The notes under the pieces were generated by a model that worked only from the letters and a program-made list of their open reading frames with translations, was not told where the DNA came from and did not search any database. DNA of 63,822 nt, taken from Methylomicrobium sp035916875. GTDB taxonomy: Bacteria > Pseudomonadota > Gammaproteobacteria > Methylococcales > Methylomonadaceae. The DNA is taken from positions 1-63,822 of the forward strand of contig NZ_JAXUHN010000067.1 in the NCBI RefSeq assembly GCF_035916875.1, given 5' to 3'. Below, piece after piece: positions 1 to 8,307 of this stretch (within the stretch, counting starts at the first letter, position 1; each line of letters opens with the position of its first letter). The position numbers and the translations under genes were made by a program.

Positions 1-2
1 GC

Positions 3-68
3 GAAGAAGAGCGCTACGAGCAATTGACACTCTTTGGACAAATGAATCCGCCTTCAGGCGGTTCATGA
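3..68 (+). CDS. 3' end of an unidentified gene (partial)
   Basis: The first bases read as an open frame ending at the TGA at 66-68, with C-terminal residues EEERYEQLTLFGQMNPPSGG. The composition looks like a real protein tail, but the piece is too short to name a family. The stop lies inside the first of a series of stem-loops, so the tail may be partly repeat-encoded. The other two forward frames also close within 80 bases, so coding status is uncertain. Confidence 0.3.
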   Translation, partial: EEERYEQLTLFGQMNPPSGGS

Positions 69-119
69 ACCCGCCCCTTTGAGGGGCTAACCGATATAAG
101 CCCCCGGCTATGCCGGGGG
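45..119. repeat. three consecutive small stem-loops (REP-like)
   Basis: Three GC-rich hairpins follow each other: an interrupted stem at about 45-64 (CCGCC/GGCGG core), GCCCC/GGGGC at 73-87, and a perfect 8-bp stem CCCCCGGC/GCCGGGGG with loop TAT at 101-119. None has a long T tract. Their density resembles repetitive extragenic palindromes more than a single terminator. The last could still terminate the gene ending at 68. Confidence 0.4.
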
Positions 120-137
120 TCATTTAACTTTCCGAAT

Positions 138-174
138 GAAGACCTGCCAGGTTTTAAAAACCTGGCAGGTCTTC
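138..174. repeat. perfect 37-bp palindrome (18-bp arms)
   Basis: Two perfectly complementary 18-base arms (138-155 and 157-174) are separated by one A. The core of each arm is GACCTGCCAGG or its complement. It lies about 100 bases before the acyltransferase start. A palindrome this perfect in non-coding DNA is typical of a dispersed repeat or small non-autonomous element. It could also form a cruciform or stop upstream transcription. Confidence 0.75.
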
Positions 175-275
175 GGCCCTTATAGGGTGCCCTTAAGTCT
201 CATATATTGAGATATAATGAGCAAAATGCGACTAATTACGAGGGTGTAATTAGCAACCATTTAGATGGACTCAAG

Positions 276-1835
276 GTGCTTTTTAATTCCTACATATTTC
301 TCTTTCTGTTCTTGCCGATCGCTGCCATTGGCTTTTTTCAGCTCGGAAAATACAGCCGTACCCTGGCGGGTTTGTGGTTGTTCGCGGTTTCGGTGTTTTT
401 CTACGGTTGGTGGAATCCGGCCTATGTTGGATTGCTGCTGGGCTCCATCGTCTTCAATTATGGTGTTGGGGTTGCTCTTGCCAGGGAGCATGTCGGTGCC
501 AGGGTAGAACGCGCGAAATGGATTTTGTGGATAGGTGTGGCTGCCAATCTTTGCCTTCTCGGGTATTACAAATATGCCAATTTCTTTATTGAGAATATCA
601 ATTTGGCTATGGGCATTAACTGGCAGCCTGAAACGATTGTCCTGCCGCTAGGTATTTCTTTCTTTACCTTTACCCAGATTGCCTTTTTGGTGGACGCCTA
701 TCGCGGCGAGGTTAAGGAGGCTAATTTTGTACACTACGGGTTGTTCGTTACCTATTTTCCTCATCTGATTGCGGGACCCGTCCTGCATCACAAGGAAATG
801 ATGCCGCAGTTCGCTCACACGGCAACATACAAGGTGCATTGGGATAATCTTTCTGTCGGACTGACCATCTTTGCCTTCGGCCTTTTCAAGAAGGTAGTAT
901 TCGCGGACGGCATTGCTCCATTCGCTAATCCGGTATTCGCGACAGCGGCAGATGGAGGTGCGCTTACCTTCCTGGAAGCCTGGGGCGGGGCTTTAGCCTA
1001 TACTTTCCAGCTTTATTTCGATTTCTCAGGCTATTCGGACATGGCCATTGGCTTGTCTCGCTTATTCGGTGTTAAGCTGCCTCTGAATTTCAATTCGCCA
1101 TATAAATCCCGAAACATCATCGAATTCTGGCGGCGCTGGCATATGACGCTGTCGCGCTTTCTGCGCGATTATCTTTATTTTGCGTTGGGTGGAAACCGTA
1201 AAGGCTCGTTCAGACGTTACATCAATTTACTGACGACAATGTTGTTAGGTGGTCTATGGCACGGCGCCGGTTGGACTTTTGTGATCTGGGGCGGCTTGCA
1301 TGGTCTCTATCTGTCTATAAACCATGCCTGGCAGTTTATGCGTGCATCGCGTGGCCATGACGTCACTCGCACCACATCTGTGGGGCGTTCTTTATCCATG
1401 TTTTTGACCTTTGTGGCTGTCAACATTGGCTGGGTTTTTTTTCGCGCCCATGACGTCAGTGCCGCTCTGAGTATCCTACGCGGGATGGCGGGTATGAATG
1501 GTCTCACTGTGCCAGTCGGTTTGCTTCCCATTTCCCTGCAACAGGCTCTATCTGGGCTCGGAGTGAATTTCGGCGGCTTGCTCGCGTATGCCGAAACACC
1601 GGGCGGAGCCAAGGCAATGATGGGATGGGTGGTTGGCTTGTGGGCGCTGGTGTGGCTAGCGCCGAATACTCAGCAGATCATGGCGAATTTTAAGCCCGCG
1701 CTGGATAGTGTCGCAGCAACCAAACGCATGCAATGGCGGCCTAATATGTTATGGATGGCGCTGACATCCATCGTTTTATTGTACGCCTTTGCCGAAATGG
1801 GAAAAGTGAGTGAATTCCTCTACTTTCAATTCTGA
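276..1835 (+). CDS. MBOAT-family membrane O-acyltransferase (AlgI-like)
   Basis: This is a polytopic inner-membrane protein of the MBOAT family, which in AlgI-type systems passes acetyl groups across the membrane for polysaccharide O-acetylation. The open frame reaches back to 207. The GTG at 276 gives the typical AlgI opening (VLFNSYIFLFLFLPI) and 519 residues, close to family length, so I prefer it. Conserved stretches include FDFSGYSDMAIG near residue 250 and LWHGAGWTFVIWGGLHG near residues 328-344, holding the invariant MBOAT histidine. The C-terminus overlaps the next gene by 26 bases, so the two should be translationally coupled. The acceptor (exopolysaccharide, LPS or other) cannot be told from this window. 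Confidence 0.9.
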   Translation: MLFNSYIFLFLFLPIAAIGFFQLGKYSRTLAGLWLFAVSVFFYGWWNPAYVGLLLGSIVFNYGVGVALAREHVGARVERAKWILWIGVAANLCLLGYYKYANFFIENINLAMGINWQPETIVLPLGISFFTFTQIAFLVDAYRGEVKEANFVHYGLFVTYFPHLIAGPVLHHKEMMPQFAHTATYKVHWDNLSVGLTIFAFGLFKKVVFADGIAPFANPVFATAADGGALTFLEAWGGALAYTFQLYFDFSGYSDMAIGLSRLFGVKLPLNFNSPYKSRNIIEFWRRWHMTLSRFLRDYLYFALGGNRKGSFRRYINLLTTMLLGGLWHGAGWTFVIWGGLHGLYLSINHAWQFMRASRGHDVTRTTSVGRSLSMFLTFVAVNIGWVFFRAHDVSAALSILRGMAGMNGLTVPVGLLPISLQQALSGLGVNFGGLLAYAETPGGAKAMMGWVVGLWALVWLAPNTQQIMANFKPALDSVAATKRMQWRPNMLWMALTSIVLLYAFAEMGKVSEFLYFQF

Positions 1836-2901
1836 TTGTCATCGACGCTACGTCAAGTGGCTGTATGGTATCGTTTTTTTTCCGGCCTTTGCTTTATACG
1901 TCCTAGGGATTTATCTCGAGCCGATTTACGGCGACCTGACGCGTGTGGGTTTGTACGACGAGAGGTCTTTCGGTTGGCAACAACCGCAATTAGCCTTTTT
2001 AAAGCCTCTTTACGAGCAAGGCAAATACGTTCGTTACCATGACATGGTGGTGCTCGGCGATTCATTCTCAATCGCAAGGCCTAGACAGCAATGGCAAAAT
2101 TACATTGTTGCCGCGACCGACTGGTCGGTTGTTACCGTTGACGTCGATAAATTCAAATGGGAAAAACTGCTAGAGAGTCAGATTTTCCGAGACTCGCCGC
2201 CAAAGGTTTTGGTCATGCAATCAGTGGAGCGTTCTTTCATAGGCCGAATAAAAGACGGGCAAAGTTGCGATGCGGAAAGGGCGGCAACGCAGTTTGGTTC
2301 AGTGTCAAGTCGACCGGTTATTGCGATTGAACCCCGGATTGTTAATATTGAAAAATCGTTAAAATATTTTGATCGCCCGAGAGCGTGGGACAAGGTCAAG
2401 CTGGGCTTTGTCATGAAATATAGCTGGAAAACTCTGCTGCGTACGGTGACGGGTATTGAATCAAAGAATGCCCGAAAAATCGATCTGACGCGAGAGGCTC
2501 CGTTTTCCAGTGTCAGAAAACGTGAGATGCTGGTTTATAAGGAAGATGTTCTTAAAGCCTCGTCCTGGCGGGAAATGGACCTATCTGAAATGGATTGCCG
2601 AATCGAACGGATTCGGAAAAAGGTTGAAGCGAACGGGCGAACCAAGTTCGTTCTTATGATTGCCCCCGACAAGTTGACGGCATATAAAGATTTTATCGTG
2701 GATCGAAATTTGCATGATCTGAGTTTGTTAACCCAGCTTTCCGCTCGGCATCCAGATATAATTCCGCGGACTGACCTTGCGCTGACAGCAGCCATTGGGT
2801 CAGGAAAATTGGATGTCTATCTCCCTGATGATACGCATTGGGGGTCAACTGGCCATCGAATAGTGGCTGAGACGGTCCTTGATTTTCTGCGAAGCCCCTA
2901 A
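1810..2901 (+). CDS. SGNH-type acyltransferase/esterase partner of the MBOAT protein
   Basis: The protein has 363 residues and one hydrophobic N-terminal segment at about 18-37, which anchors or exports it. The putative catalytic serine is in GDSFS (83-87, Ser85). The C-terminal block DDTHW (339-343) supplies the DxxH pair in the classical SGNH order. AlgJ/AlgX proteins have the Asp-His block before the serine, so this is not simply AlgX. Start is GTG at 1810 inside the acyltransferase gene. Tight coupling to an MBOAT gene implies that it receives acetyl groups in the periplasm and transfers them to a glycan. Substrate is unknown. Confidence 0.82.
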   Translation: MNSSTFNSDCHRRYVKWLYGIVFFPAFALYVLGIYLEPIYGDLTRVGLYDERSFGWQQPQLAFLKPLYEQGKYVRYHDMVVLGDSFSIARPRQQWQNYIVAATDWSVVTVDVDKFKWEKLLESQIFRDSPPKVLVMQSVERSFIGRIKDGQSCDAERAATQFGSVSSRPVIAIEPRIVNIEKSLKYFDRPRAWDKVKLGFVMKYSWKTLLRTVTGIESKNARKIDLTREAPFSSVRKREMLVYKEDVLKASSWREMDLSEMDCRIERIRKKVEANGRTKFVLMIAPDKLTAYKDFIVDRNLHDLSLLTQLSARHPDIIPRTDLALTAAIGSGKLDVYLPDDTHWGSTGHRIVAETVLDFLRSP

Positions 2902-3014
2902 TAAATCTTTGTTTGGATCTTGATGGACTGGGTTTGCTGGCGGGCCTGTTCCCATAAAAGTTTTCATTAGTCTCCCTCTTTTTTTCTGCGTAGAGTGTCT
3001 ATGCTGCTGAACCC

Positions 3015-3043
3015 GCATAAACAGCAAATGTTGCTGTTTATGC
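3015..3043. terminator. 13-bp perfect stem-loop after the acyltransferase pair
   Basis: Arms 3015-3027 and 3031-3043 (GCATAAACAGCAA and its complement) enclose the loop ATG. It sits between the acylation genes and lexA. There is no T tract, so termination is only one possibility. The rest of 2902-3103 shows nothing else I can support. Confidence 0.35.
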
Positions 3044-3103
3044 TTACAAAGATTCTTATGTAGCATATTGATATTTAATGCGAAATGAAAATTAACAAGG
3101 CAA

Positions 3104-3144
3104 TTGTTCTCTTTTTGTTCTCTTTTTGGTGAATATCTGATAAT
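3104..3144 (+). promoter_or_regulatory. lexA promoter with GTTC-N7-GTTC direct repeat
   Basis: GTTC occurs at 3106-3109 and again at 3117-3120, exactly seven bases apart. GTTC-N7-GTTC is the LexA operator known from alphaproteobacteria. The second GTTC lies within a plausible -35 (TTGTTC, 3115-3120), paired by an 18-base spacer with GATAAT at 3139-3144. The repeat would thus block RNA polymerase, as expected for autorepression. No gammaproteobacterial CTGT-N8-ACAG box is visible here. Confidence 0.55.
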
Positions 3145-3177
3145 CTGTAGCCACTTTCGATATTGAGGGAATGACGA

Positions 3178-3810
3178 GTGGATGAATTAACCCGACGGCA
3201 GCGGGAAATTTTCGATTTTTTGTGTGAAAACCACGCAAACTTTGCGCACCCGCCGACACTTGAAGAATTATGCGCTGCGTTGGGCATGGCATCGCGCGGA
3301 TCGCTTTATAAGCATGTCACGGCCTTGATCGATGCGGGTCTGGTGGAGCCTTTTCAAAGTAACAAACAAGGAGGCGTCAGACTGACCGGGTTGGCGCTAC
3401 GCCTCTCGCGATCCTGCCATCAACATAGCTTGCCGTGGGTCGGACGAATCGCCGCCGGCCGGCCGCTCGAGGCGGTCGAAAACATTCAGTACATGACCGT
3501 GCCCGAAGCATTGCAAACCGACAAGCCGTGTTATGTGCTGCAAATCAAAGGCGAGTCAATGATCGAAGCCGGCATATTCGACGGTGACTGGGTGGTGATC
3601 GAGCAGCGCAGTTACGCCAGCAACGGCGAGATCGTCGTCGCTCTGATCGACCAGTCGGAAGCGACATTGAAATACATTCAACAAACCCAGGACAGCGTGC
3701 TGCTAGTTCCGGCCAATGCCGGCATGCAGGCATTGGCTTACCGGCCGGAGCAGATCGCCATTCAGGGCGTTGTGGTCGGCCAAATGCGGAGTTACCGTTC
3801 TTTCAAGTAA
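3178..3810 (+). CDS. lexA: LexA-family SOS repressor
   Basis: The 210-residue protein has both LexA domains. Residues 1-70 form the winged helix, with recognition helix around SRGSLYKHVTAL (39-50). Residues 85-210 form the S24 autoprotease. The cleavage site is Ala93-Gly94, Ser127 (GESM) is the nucleophile and Lys165 the general base, all intact, so RecA-stimulated self-cleavage should work. Start is GTG at 3178, with GAGGGA about 9 bases upstream. The recognition helix differs from that of E. coli LexA, which fits the unusual operator upstream. A small gene follows after 21 bases and is probably co-transcribed. A second, canonical lexA may exist elsewhere in the genome. Confidence 0.92.
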   Translation: MDELTRRQREIFDFLCENHANFAHPPTLEELCAALGMASRGSLYKHVTALIDAGLVEPFQSNKQGGVRLTGLALRLSRSCHQHSLPWVGRIAAGRPLEAVENIQYMTVPEALQTDKPCYVLQIKGESMIEAGIFDGDWVVIEQRSYASNGEIVVALIDQSEATLKYIQQTQDSVLLVPANAGMQALAYRPEQIAIQGVVVGQMRSYRSFK

Positions 3811-3831
3811 TTTAACCCGAGGAGAACTATC

Positions 3832-3999
3832 ATGCGAAGAAAATATCATATGCACGATCAAGTGAAAAATAAAGTGGAAGACGTCATGAACCACTATCAC
3901 CGGCCGTTGATGGATTTTTGGTTGTGCAAGTTGGGTCTGATGGGAGGATGCTTTATGTTAGGCATTTACTGGCAACATGTGTCAGTGTTGTTCAGGTAG
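3832..3999 (+). CDS. small membrane peptide downstream of lexA
   Basis: A 55-codon frame starts at ATG 3832, with a strong ribosome site (GAGGAGA, 3819-3825) seven bases before it, and ends at TAG 3997-3999. The peptide opens with a charged, His-containing segment (MRRKYHMHDQVKNKVEDVM). It continues into a hydrophobic stretch from about residue 29 to 54 (LCKLGLMGGCFMLGIYWQH), long enough for one membrane helix. I recognise no family. It starts 21 bases after lexA, so it may be SOS-regulated and could resemble small membrane SOS peptides that halt division or act as toxins. That role is inference. Confidence 0.6.
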   Translation: MRRKYHMHDQVKNKVEDVMNHYHRPLMDFWLCKLGLMGGCFMLGIYWQHVSVLFR

Positions 4000-4049
4000 A
4001 TCGGGAGAGGATATCTGTTGCTGGTTAACGTGACGCATTAATTAAATGA

Positions 4050-4547
4050 ATGAATGCCGATTTGAGTATAACTGCCTTCATTAAAGGGCTTACCTTGCTG
4101 CTGACAGCGAATGGCGCGCCGGTATTGGCCGGTGTGTTCGCCGATGCCCGTACGGCAAAGCCCATTGATGGCGGGTTTCGCTTGAGCGATGGCCGTCCGC
4201 TCTTTGGCGCGGCTAAGACGTGGCGGGGGTTATTCGCCGCGCTCGTCGCGACGTCTTTTGTTGCGTACTTATTGAATTATGGCTTGCTCACCGGAATATT
4301 GTTTGCGGTCGGCGCGATGGCGGGCGATTTGCTGTCCAGCTTTTGCAAAAGACGGCTGGGCCGAGCGGAGGGCAGCCATCTTCGTGGATTCGATACGGCG
4401 CCCGAATCGCTTTTGCCGCTCTTGATGGTAAAATCGCGATTGGGCGTCGGCTGGCTCGAAATCGCCATTTTGGTCGGCGTATTTTACGTGATCGAGGAAT
4501 GGCTATCGCCTGTATTGTACAAATGGCGTTTGCGTAAACAGCCTTAG
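4050..4547 (+). CDS. CarS/DUF46-family CDP-lipid synthase homologue
   Basis: The protein has 165 residues and several hydrophobic helices. It carries the CDP-archaeol synthase signatures: NGAPV (21-25), PIDGG with DGRPLFG and KTWRG (38-60), GDLLSSFCKRRLG (92-104), and a distal D-x-x-PES near 115-120. CarS enzymes activate a phospholipid head with CTP; bacteria usually use CdsA for this. ATG at 4050 fits the frame, and two other nearby ATGs are out of frame. Next come an EEP hydrolase 22 bases on and a CDP-alcohol phosphatidyltransferase, so all three probably make one unusual lipid. The lipid itself is unknown, and the family call is from remembered motifs. Confidence 0.78.
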   Translation: MNADLSITAFIKGLTLLLTANGAPVLAGVFADARTAKPIDGGFRLSDGRPLFGAAKTWRGLFAALVATSFVAYLLNYGLLTGILFAVGAMAGDLLSSFCKRRLGRAEGSHLRGFDTAPESLLPLLMVKSRLGVGWLEIAILVGVFYVIEEWLSPVLYKWRLRKQP

Positions 4548-4569
4548 TTATTTTTTCGGTGCGGAGAAT

Positions 4570-5322
4570 ATGAAAAAACCGGGTCTGAAGGTATTAACCT
4601 ATAATATTCATAAGGGATTTACCCCCGGTAACCGGCGTTTCGTGTTGCATCAGATGAAAGACGCTCTAGCCGAAGCAGGGGCCGATTTGCTGTTTCTGCA
4701 GGAGATGCAGGGTGAGCATCATCACCATGCGAAGGAAGTCGAAAACTGGCCCGAGATTTCGCAATTCGAGTTTCTCGCCGAGGGCTTATGGCCTTTTTAT
4801 ATCTACGGCAAGAATGCAGTATACAAGACAGGGCATCACGGCAACGCGATATTGAGCCGCTTTCCTTTTGCCAGTTGGGAAAACATCAATGTTTCTCCGT
4901 TTCCCTGGGCAAGCCGCAGCCTGTTGCACGGCGTGATTCAATTGCCCGGGTCCGATGTCGAAGTGCATATTGTCTGCATCCATTTTGGCTTGACTGCGAA
5001 GGAGCGGCGCGGGCAGCTCGAAAGATTGAGTGATCGCATCGATCAGCATGTGCCGCATCACGCGCCGTTGATTGTCGCCGGCGATTTCAATGACTGGCTT
5101 AGACAGGCGGAACGACATTTTGAACAGCATTTGGGGCTGCGGGAGGTTTTTCATGTCACCCATGGCAGCTATGCTCGTACATTTCCTTGCTGGATGCCGA
5201 TTTTACCGATGGACCGGATTTATTTCCGCGGACTGAAGCCGGTCGGTTGCGAACGGCTGGCGGGCTCACCCTGGCGCATGTTGTCCGATCATGCGCCACT
5301 TGCGGCGTCATTTAGTTTATGA
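4570..5322 (+). CDS. endonuclease/exonuclease/phosphatase (EEP) family hydrolase, YbhP-like
   Basis: The 250-residue protein has the EEP active-site series: TYNIHKG (10-16), metal-binding Glu45 in LFLQEMQ, GDFND (171-175), MDRIY (214-218) and SDH (239-241). There is no signal peptide. EEP enzymes cleave phosphodiesters or phosphomonoesters of nucleic acids, inositol phosphates or lipids. YbhP-type members often neighbour phospholipid synthases. The position between a CDP-lipid synthase homologue and a CDP-alcohol phosphatidyltransferase, with a 4-base ATGA overlap to the latter, argues for a phospholipid substrate such as a phosphatidylglycerophosphate-like intermediate. The exact reaction is inference. 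Confidence 0.87.
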   Translation: MKKPGLKVLTYNIHKGFTPGNRRFVLHQMKDALAEAGADLLFLQEMQGEHHHHAKEVENWPEISQFEFLAEGLWPFYIYGKNAVYKTGHHGNAILSRFPFASWENINVSPFPWASRSLLHGVIQLPGSDVEVHIVCIHFGLTAKERRGQLERLSDRIDQHVPHHAPLIVAGDFNDWLRQAERHFEQHLGLREVFHVTHGSYARTFPCWMPILPMDRIYFRGLKPVGCERLAGSPWRMLSDHAPLAASFSL

Positions 5323-5906
5323 GCAATCCAAACAGTTTTTTTCAGTCTTTATCGACGCTGCCTAATCTACTGACCAGTTTCCGCTTTGTCGCGGCCCCCG
5401 GGTTGTTGGGCTTTGCCTGGCTGGGCTACGAGCGTGCATTCATGGTCTTGCTGGCACTGGTTTTTTTTAGCGACGTGCTGGATGGTATGGCGGCCCGTTT
5501 GACCGGGCAGGTGACCGAATTCGGCGCCACACTCGACAGTCTGGCCGATTTGCTGACTTATATGACGATCGCGGTTTGCAGTTTCTGGCTGTGGCCCGAA
5601 CTGGTAATGCGTGAGTTGTTGTATGTCCTTATAATCGTCGGCAGTTGCATTGCGCCTCCTGCGGCTGGCATGATTAAATTCGGCAGACTGACCAGTTACC
5701 ATACCTGGCTGGTCAAGCTAGCCGCAGTATTGGTCGGAGTCTCTTTGTTCATCTTGTTTTTAGGCGGCCCGGCCTGGCCGCTTCAGATCGCAGCCATTGT
5801 GTCATTGTGCGCATCGGTCGAGGAACTTGCGATTACCGTCCTATTGCACGATCCCACATCGAATGTGCGTTCACTTTGGTATGTGCTCAGGAAACACAAG
5901 CAGTAG
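5319..5906 (+). CDS. CDP-alcohol phosphatidyltransferase
   Basis: This is a membrane enzyme that displaces CMP from a CDP-alcohol or CDP-lipid to form a phosphodiester. The complete family motif is present: D52-x2-D55-G56-x2-A59-R60-x8-G69-x3-D73-x3-D77. About six hydrophobic helices surround it. The ATG at 5319 overlaps the stop of the EEP gene (ATGA), so translation is coupled. At 195 residues it resembles the PgsA/PssA size class, but specificity cannot be read from the motif. Its genetic partner supplies a CDP-lipid, so this enzyme probably uses that product. Confidence 0.9.
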   Translation: MSNPNSFFQSLSTLPNLLTSFRFVAAPGLLGFAWLGYERAFMVLLALVFFSDVLDGMAARLTGQVTEFGATLDSLADLLTYMTIAVCSFWLWPELVMRELLYVLIIVGSCIAPPAAGMIKFGRLTSYHTWLVKLAAVLVGVSLFILFLGGPAWPLQIAAIVSLCASVEELAITVLLHDPTSNVRSLWYVLRKHKQ

Positions 5907-5924
5907 TTTCGAGGGCGAGCAGAA

Positions 5925-8189
5925 TTAATTCATCGCCCGCCAATATTTTTTGTCCAGTTCCCGATAGGATTGCACGCTCATCTGATGTTCGGTCAGCTCG
6001 ACCAGGATCGCCCCGCTGCCCGCGCTGGTCAGCCATGGGATGTCGAGGTCTCGATAGCGCTCAAGCACACTTGGATGCGGGTGGCCGAACTGATTCCGGT
6101 AGCCTGAAGGAATCAAAACATATTGGGGTTGTACGGTATCCAGAAACGCCCGAGTCGATGAAGTTTTGCTACCATGATGAGGTGCGACCAGAATATCGGC
6201 ACGCAAACCATTACCGTATTGATTGACCAGCCAGGATTCGGCGCTCGCTTCAATGTCCCCGGTCAACAGAATTGCTCCGTGCGCGGACTCAATCTTCAGC
6301 ACGCAGGAATTATTGTTGTCCGTTGCCGGGTCGAGCTGTTTCGGCGCCAGCATCGTGAAATTGACGCCGTCCCATTGCCAAGTTTGTCCTGCCTTGCAGA
6401 GTGAAGGTGCATGCAAGGCCAGGCTGGCCGGCGCGCTAGTCAGGATCTTGGTTACCGACAAGGCGCTCAGAATCGAATGCGCGCCGCCGATATGATCATT
6501 ATCGCCATGGCTGACGATCAGTGTGTCGATCTTGTCCGCACCCTGGGCTTGCAGGTAAGGCAACACCGCGCTACGACCCATGTCGCTTTCGGCCGAAAAT
6601 TGCGGGCCGGTATCATACACCAGCCAGTGATGGGAGGTTTGCAGGGCGACCGCCAAGCCCTGGCCGACATCGAGCAAAGCCATCCGGATTTCGCCGGGCG
6701 CAGGCCGATCGGCCGAAATGAGCATCAGCGGCATCAACATGACACCACCTAACCAGCGGGATGGCGTGCCGGATGGGGCGAGCAAGAGTAAGGCGCCGGG
6801 TATGGCCGCGAACAGCGTCCAGTAAGACGGCGCCGGATGACTGATCGTTGCTACCGGAATCTTTGCCATCTCGTTCAGCAACCACATCAAAAGCCGCAAG
6901 GCATGGTCGGCCGGCAGCAGCAACAGGCCGGCAACGGTCGATGAAAGCGGCAGGATCAGCATGCCGAGCAGCACCAAAGGCAAAACAACCACACTGATGA
7001 TAGGCACAGCTAACAGATTCGCCAGCGGCGCGATAAAAGAGATCTGCTGAAATAAAAACAGCAGGAAGGGTGAGAGACCTAGCGACGTGACCCAATGCAG
7101 TTTGAGTGCGCCGCTAACAAGCCTGGGTTTTTCCAGACGCCCCGAAATTGCGAAAATAATCAGTCCGACCGCAAGGAAAGACAGCCAGAAGCCTGCCGAT
7201 AATACAGCCAAGGGATCGGCTATCAGCACCGCGAATAAAGCGGCTGCCAGTGTGTTGAAAGGTCGGGTATGCCTTTGCCAGATAACGGCGCTCATTGCGA
7301 TCGCCAGCATGATCACCGCGCGGCGAGTCGGCACCGCAAAACCGGCGAGAAACGCATAAAACGCGGCCGCGAACATTGCGATGATCGCCGCAACTCTGGG
7401 CGGCGGCCAGCGCAACAGTCCTGTCCTGGCCCAACCTTTGATAGTCAAAAAATAGACGAATCCTGCGATCAGGCCGATATGCGAGCCGGAAATCACGATC
7501 AGATGCGTTGCGCCGGTCTTTCTGAACACGTCCCATTGCGCTTGGGTGATTTGGCTGCCGTCACCTATGGCCAGTGCCCGGATCAGCGCGAGGCTGGTTG
7601 CGTTCGTGAGTAATCCTGAAAACCGGTCGGCAATCGTTTGCCTGAGGCCCGCGATATCGGTGTCAGCGGCGTCTTCAATCAATTCCGGCGGCGGGGCGCT
7701 GCGGATATAGCCGGTCGCGCCGATGCCTTCGGTAAATAACCAGCGCTCGTAATCAAAGCCTCCCGGATTGACTGCTCCATGCGGGCGTTTCAATTTAACC
7801 GTGAAACGCCAACTTTGCCCGGCTTTGACAGCAGATTCCGGTTGGTACCAGGTCAAGCGTATCCGTGACGGTAGACGAGCTTCGGTTCGGATTGGTGCAA
7901 AATCGAAGCGGACGCTTTTTTCCTGTGTAATCGGTAAGCCGATAATACGGCCGGCGACAGGGATATCATTGCCTTCCAGTCGCTCGGGCAGCCGGTCAGC
8001 AAGCCTTATCATCGCAAAAATGATCGCCCAGAACATGCCCAACAGCAAAAACATCGCTCGCCAGTGCTTCTGCCAAATCGAAATACCCAGCACTACTCCA
8101 ATGAACATAAAATAGACCTGATGGGGCAGATCAGACAATTGCTGAACCAGCACAATTCCGGTCAAAAAGCAGAGCGCCGCAATGATCAT
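5925..8189 (-). CDS. comEC: ComEC/Rec2 DNA uptake channel
   Basis: The protein has 754 residues: N-terminal membrane segments and a soluble DUF4131-type region, a central multi-helix competence domain (about 220-490), and a C-terminal metallo-beta-lactamase-like domain (about 500-740). The latter carries SHGDNDHIGG near residue 558 and a distal APHHGSKTS. ComEC carries single-stranded DNA across the inner membrane during natural transformation. The gene converges with the lipid operon (18 bases between stops) and is transcribed alone. It looks intact, so competence is plausible if type IV pili and ComEA exist elsewhere. Confidence 0.95.
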   Translation of the reverse strand: MIIAALCFLTGIVLVQQLSDLPHQVYFMFIGVVLGISIWQKHWRAMFLLLGMFWAIIFAMIRLADRLPERLEGNDIPVAGRIIGLPITQEKSVRFDFAPIRTEARLPSRIRLTWYQPESAVKAGQSWRFTVKLKRPHGAVNPGGFDYERWLFTEGIGATGYIRSAPPPELIEDAADTDIAGLRQTIADRFSGLLTNATSLALIRALAIGDGSQITQAQWDVFRKTGATHLIVISGSHIGLIAGFVYFLTIKGWARTGLLRWPPPRVAAIIAMFAAAFYAFLAGFAVPTRRAVIMLAIAMSAVIWQRHTRPFNTLAAALFAVLIADPLAVLSAGFWLSFLAVGLIIFAISGRLEKPRLVSGALKLHWVTSLGLSPFLLFLFQQISFIAPLANLLAVPIISVVVLPLVLLGMLILPLSSTVAGLLLLPADHALRLLMWLLNEMAKIPVATISHPAPSYWTLFAAIPGALLLLAPSGTPSRWLGGVMLMPLMLISADRPAPGEIRMALLDVGQGLAVALQTSHHWLVYDTGPQFSAESDMGRSAVLPYLQAQGADKIDTLIVSHGDNDHIGGAHSILSALSVTKILTSAPASLALHAPSLCKAGQTWQWDGVNFTMLAPKQLDPATDNNNSCVLKIESAHGAILLTGDIEASAESWLVNQYGNGLRADILVAPHHGSKTSSTRAFLDTVQPQYVLIPSGYRNQFGHPHPSVLERYRDLDIPWLTSAGSGAILVELTEHQMSVQSYRELDKKYWRAMN

Positions 8190-8307
8190 AAGGCTATCGG
8201 CAATATTTTTTTAGCGCAATCGAAAAACTGTTAAACTTAGGCCGACGTCCGTCGGGAACGCCTTTCCGCGCGGGGATTTACGAGGCTTCAGCAGAATTAT
8301 AGGCACT

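Noticed and set aside
3060..3180. Search for an E. coli-type SOS box at lexA
   Set aside because: No CTGT-N8-ACAG or close variant is visible; only the GTTC-N7-GTTC repeat.
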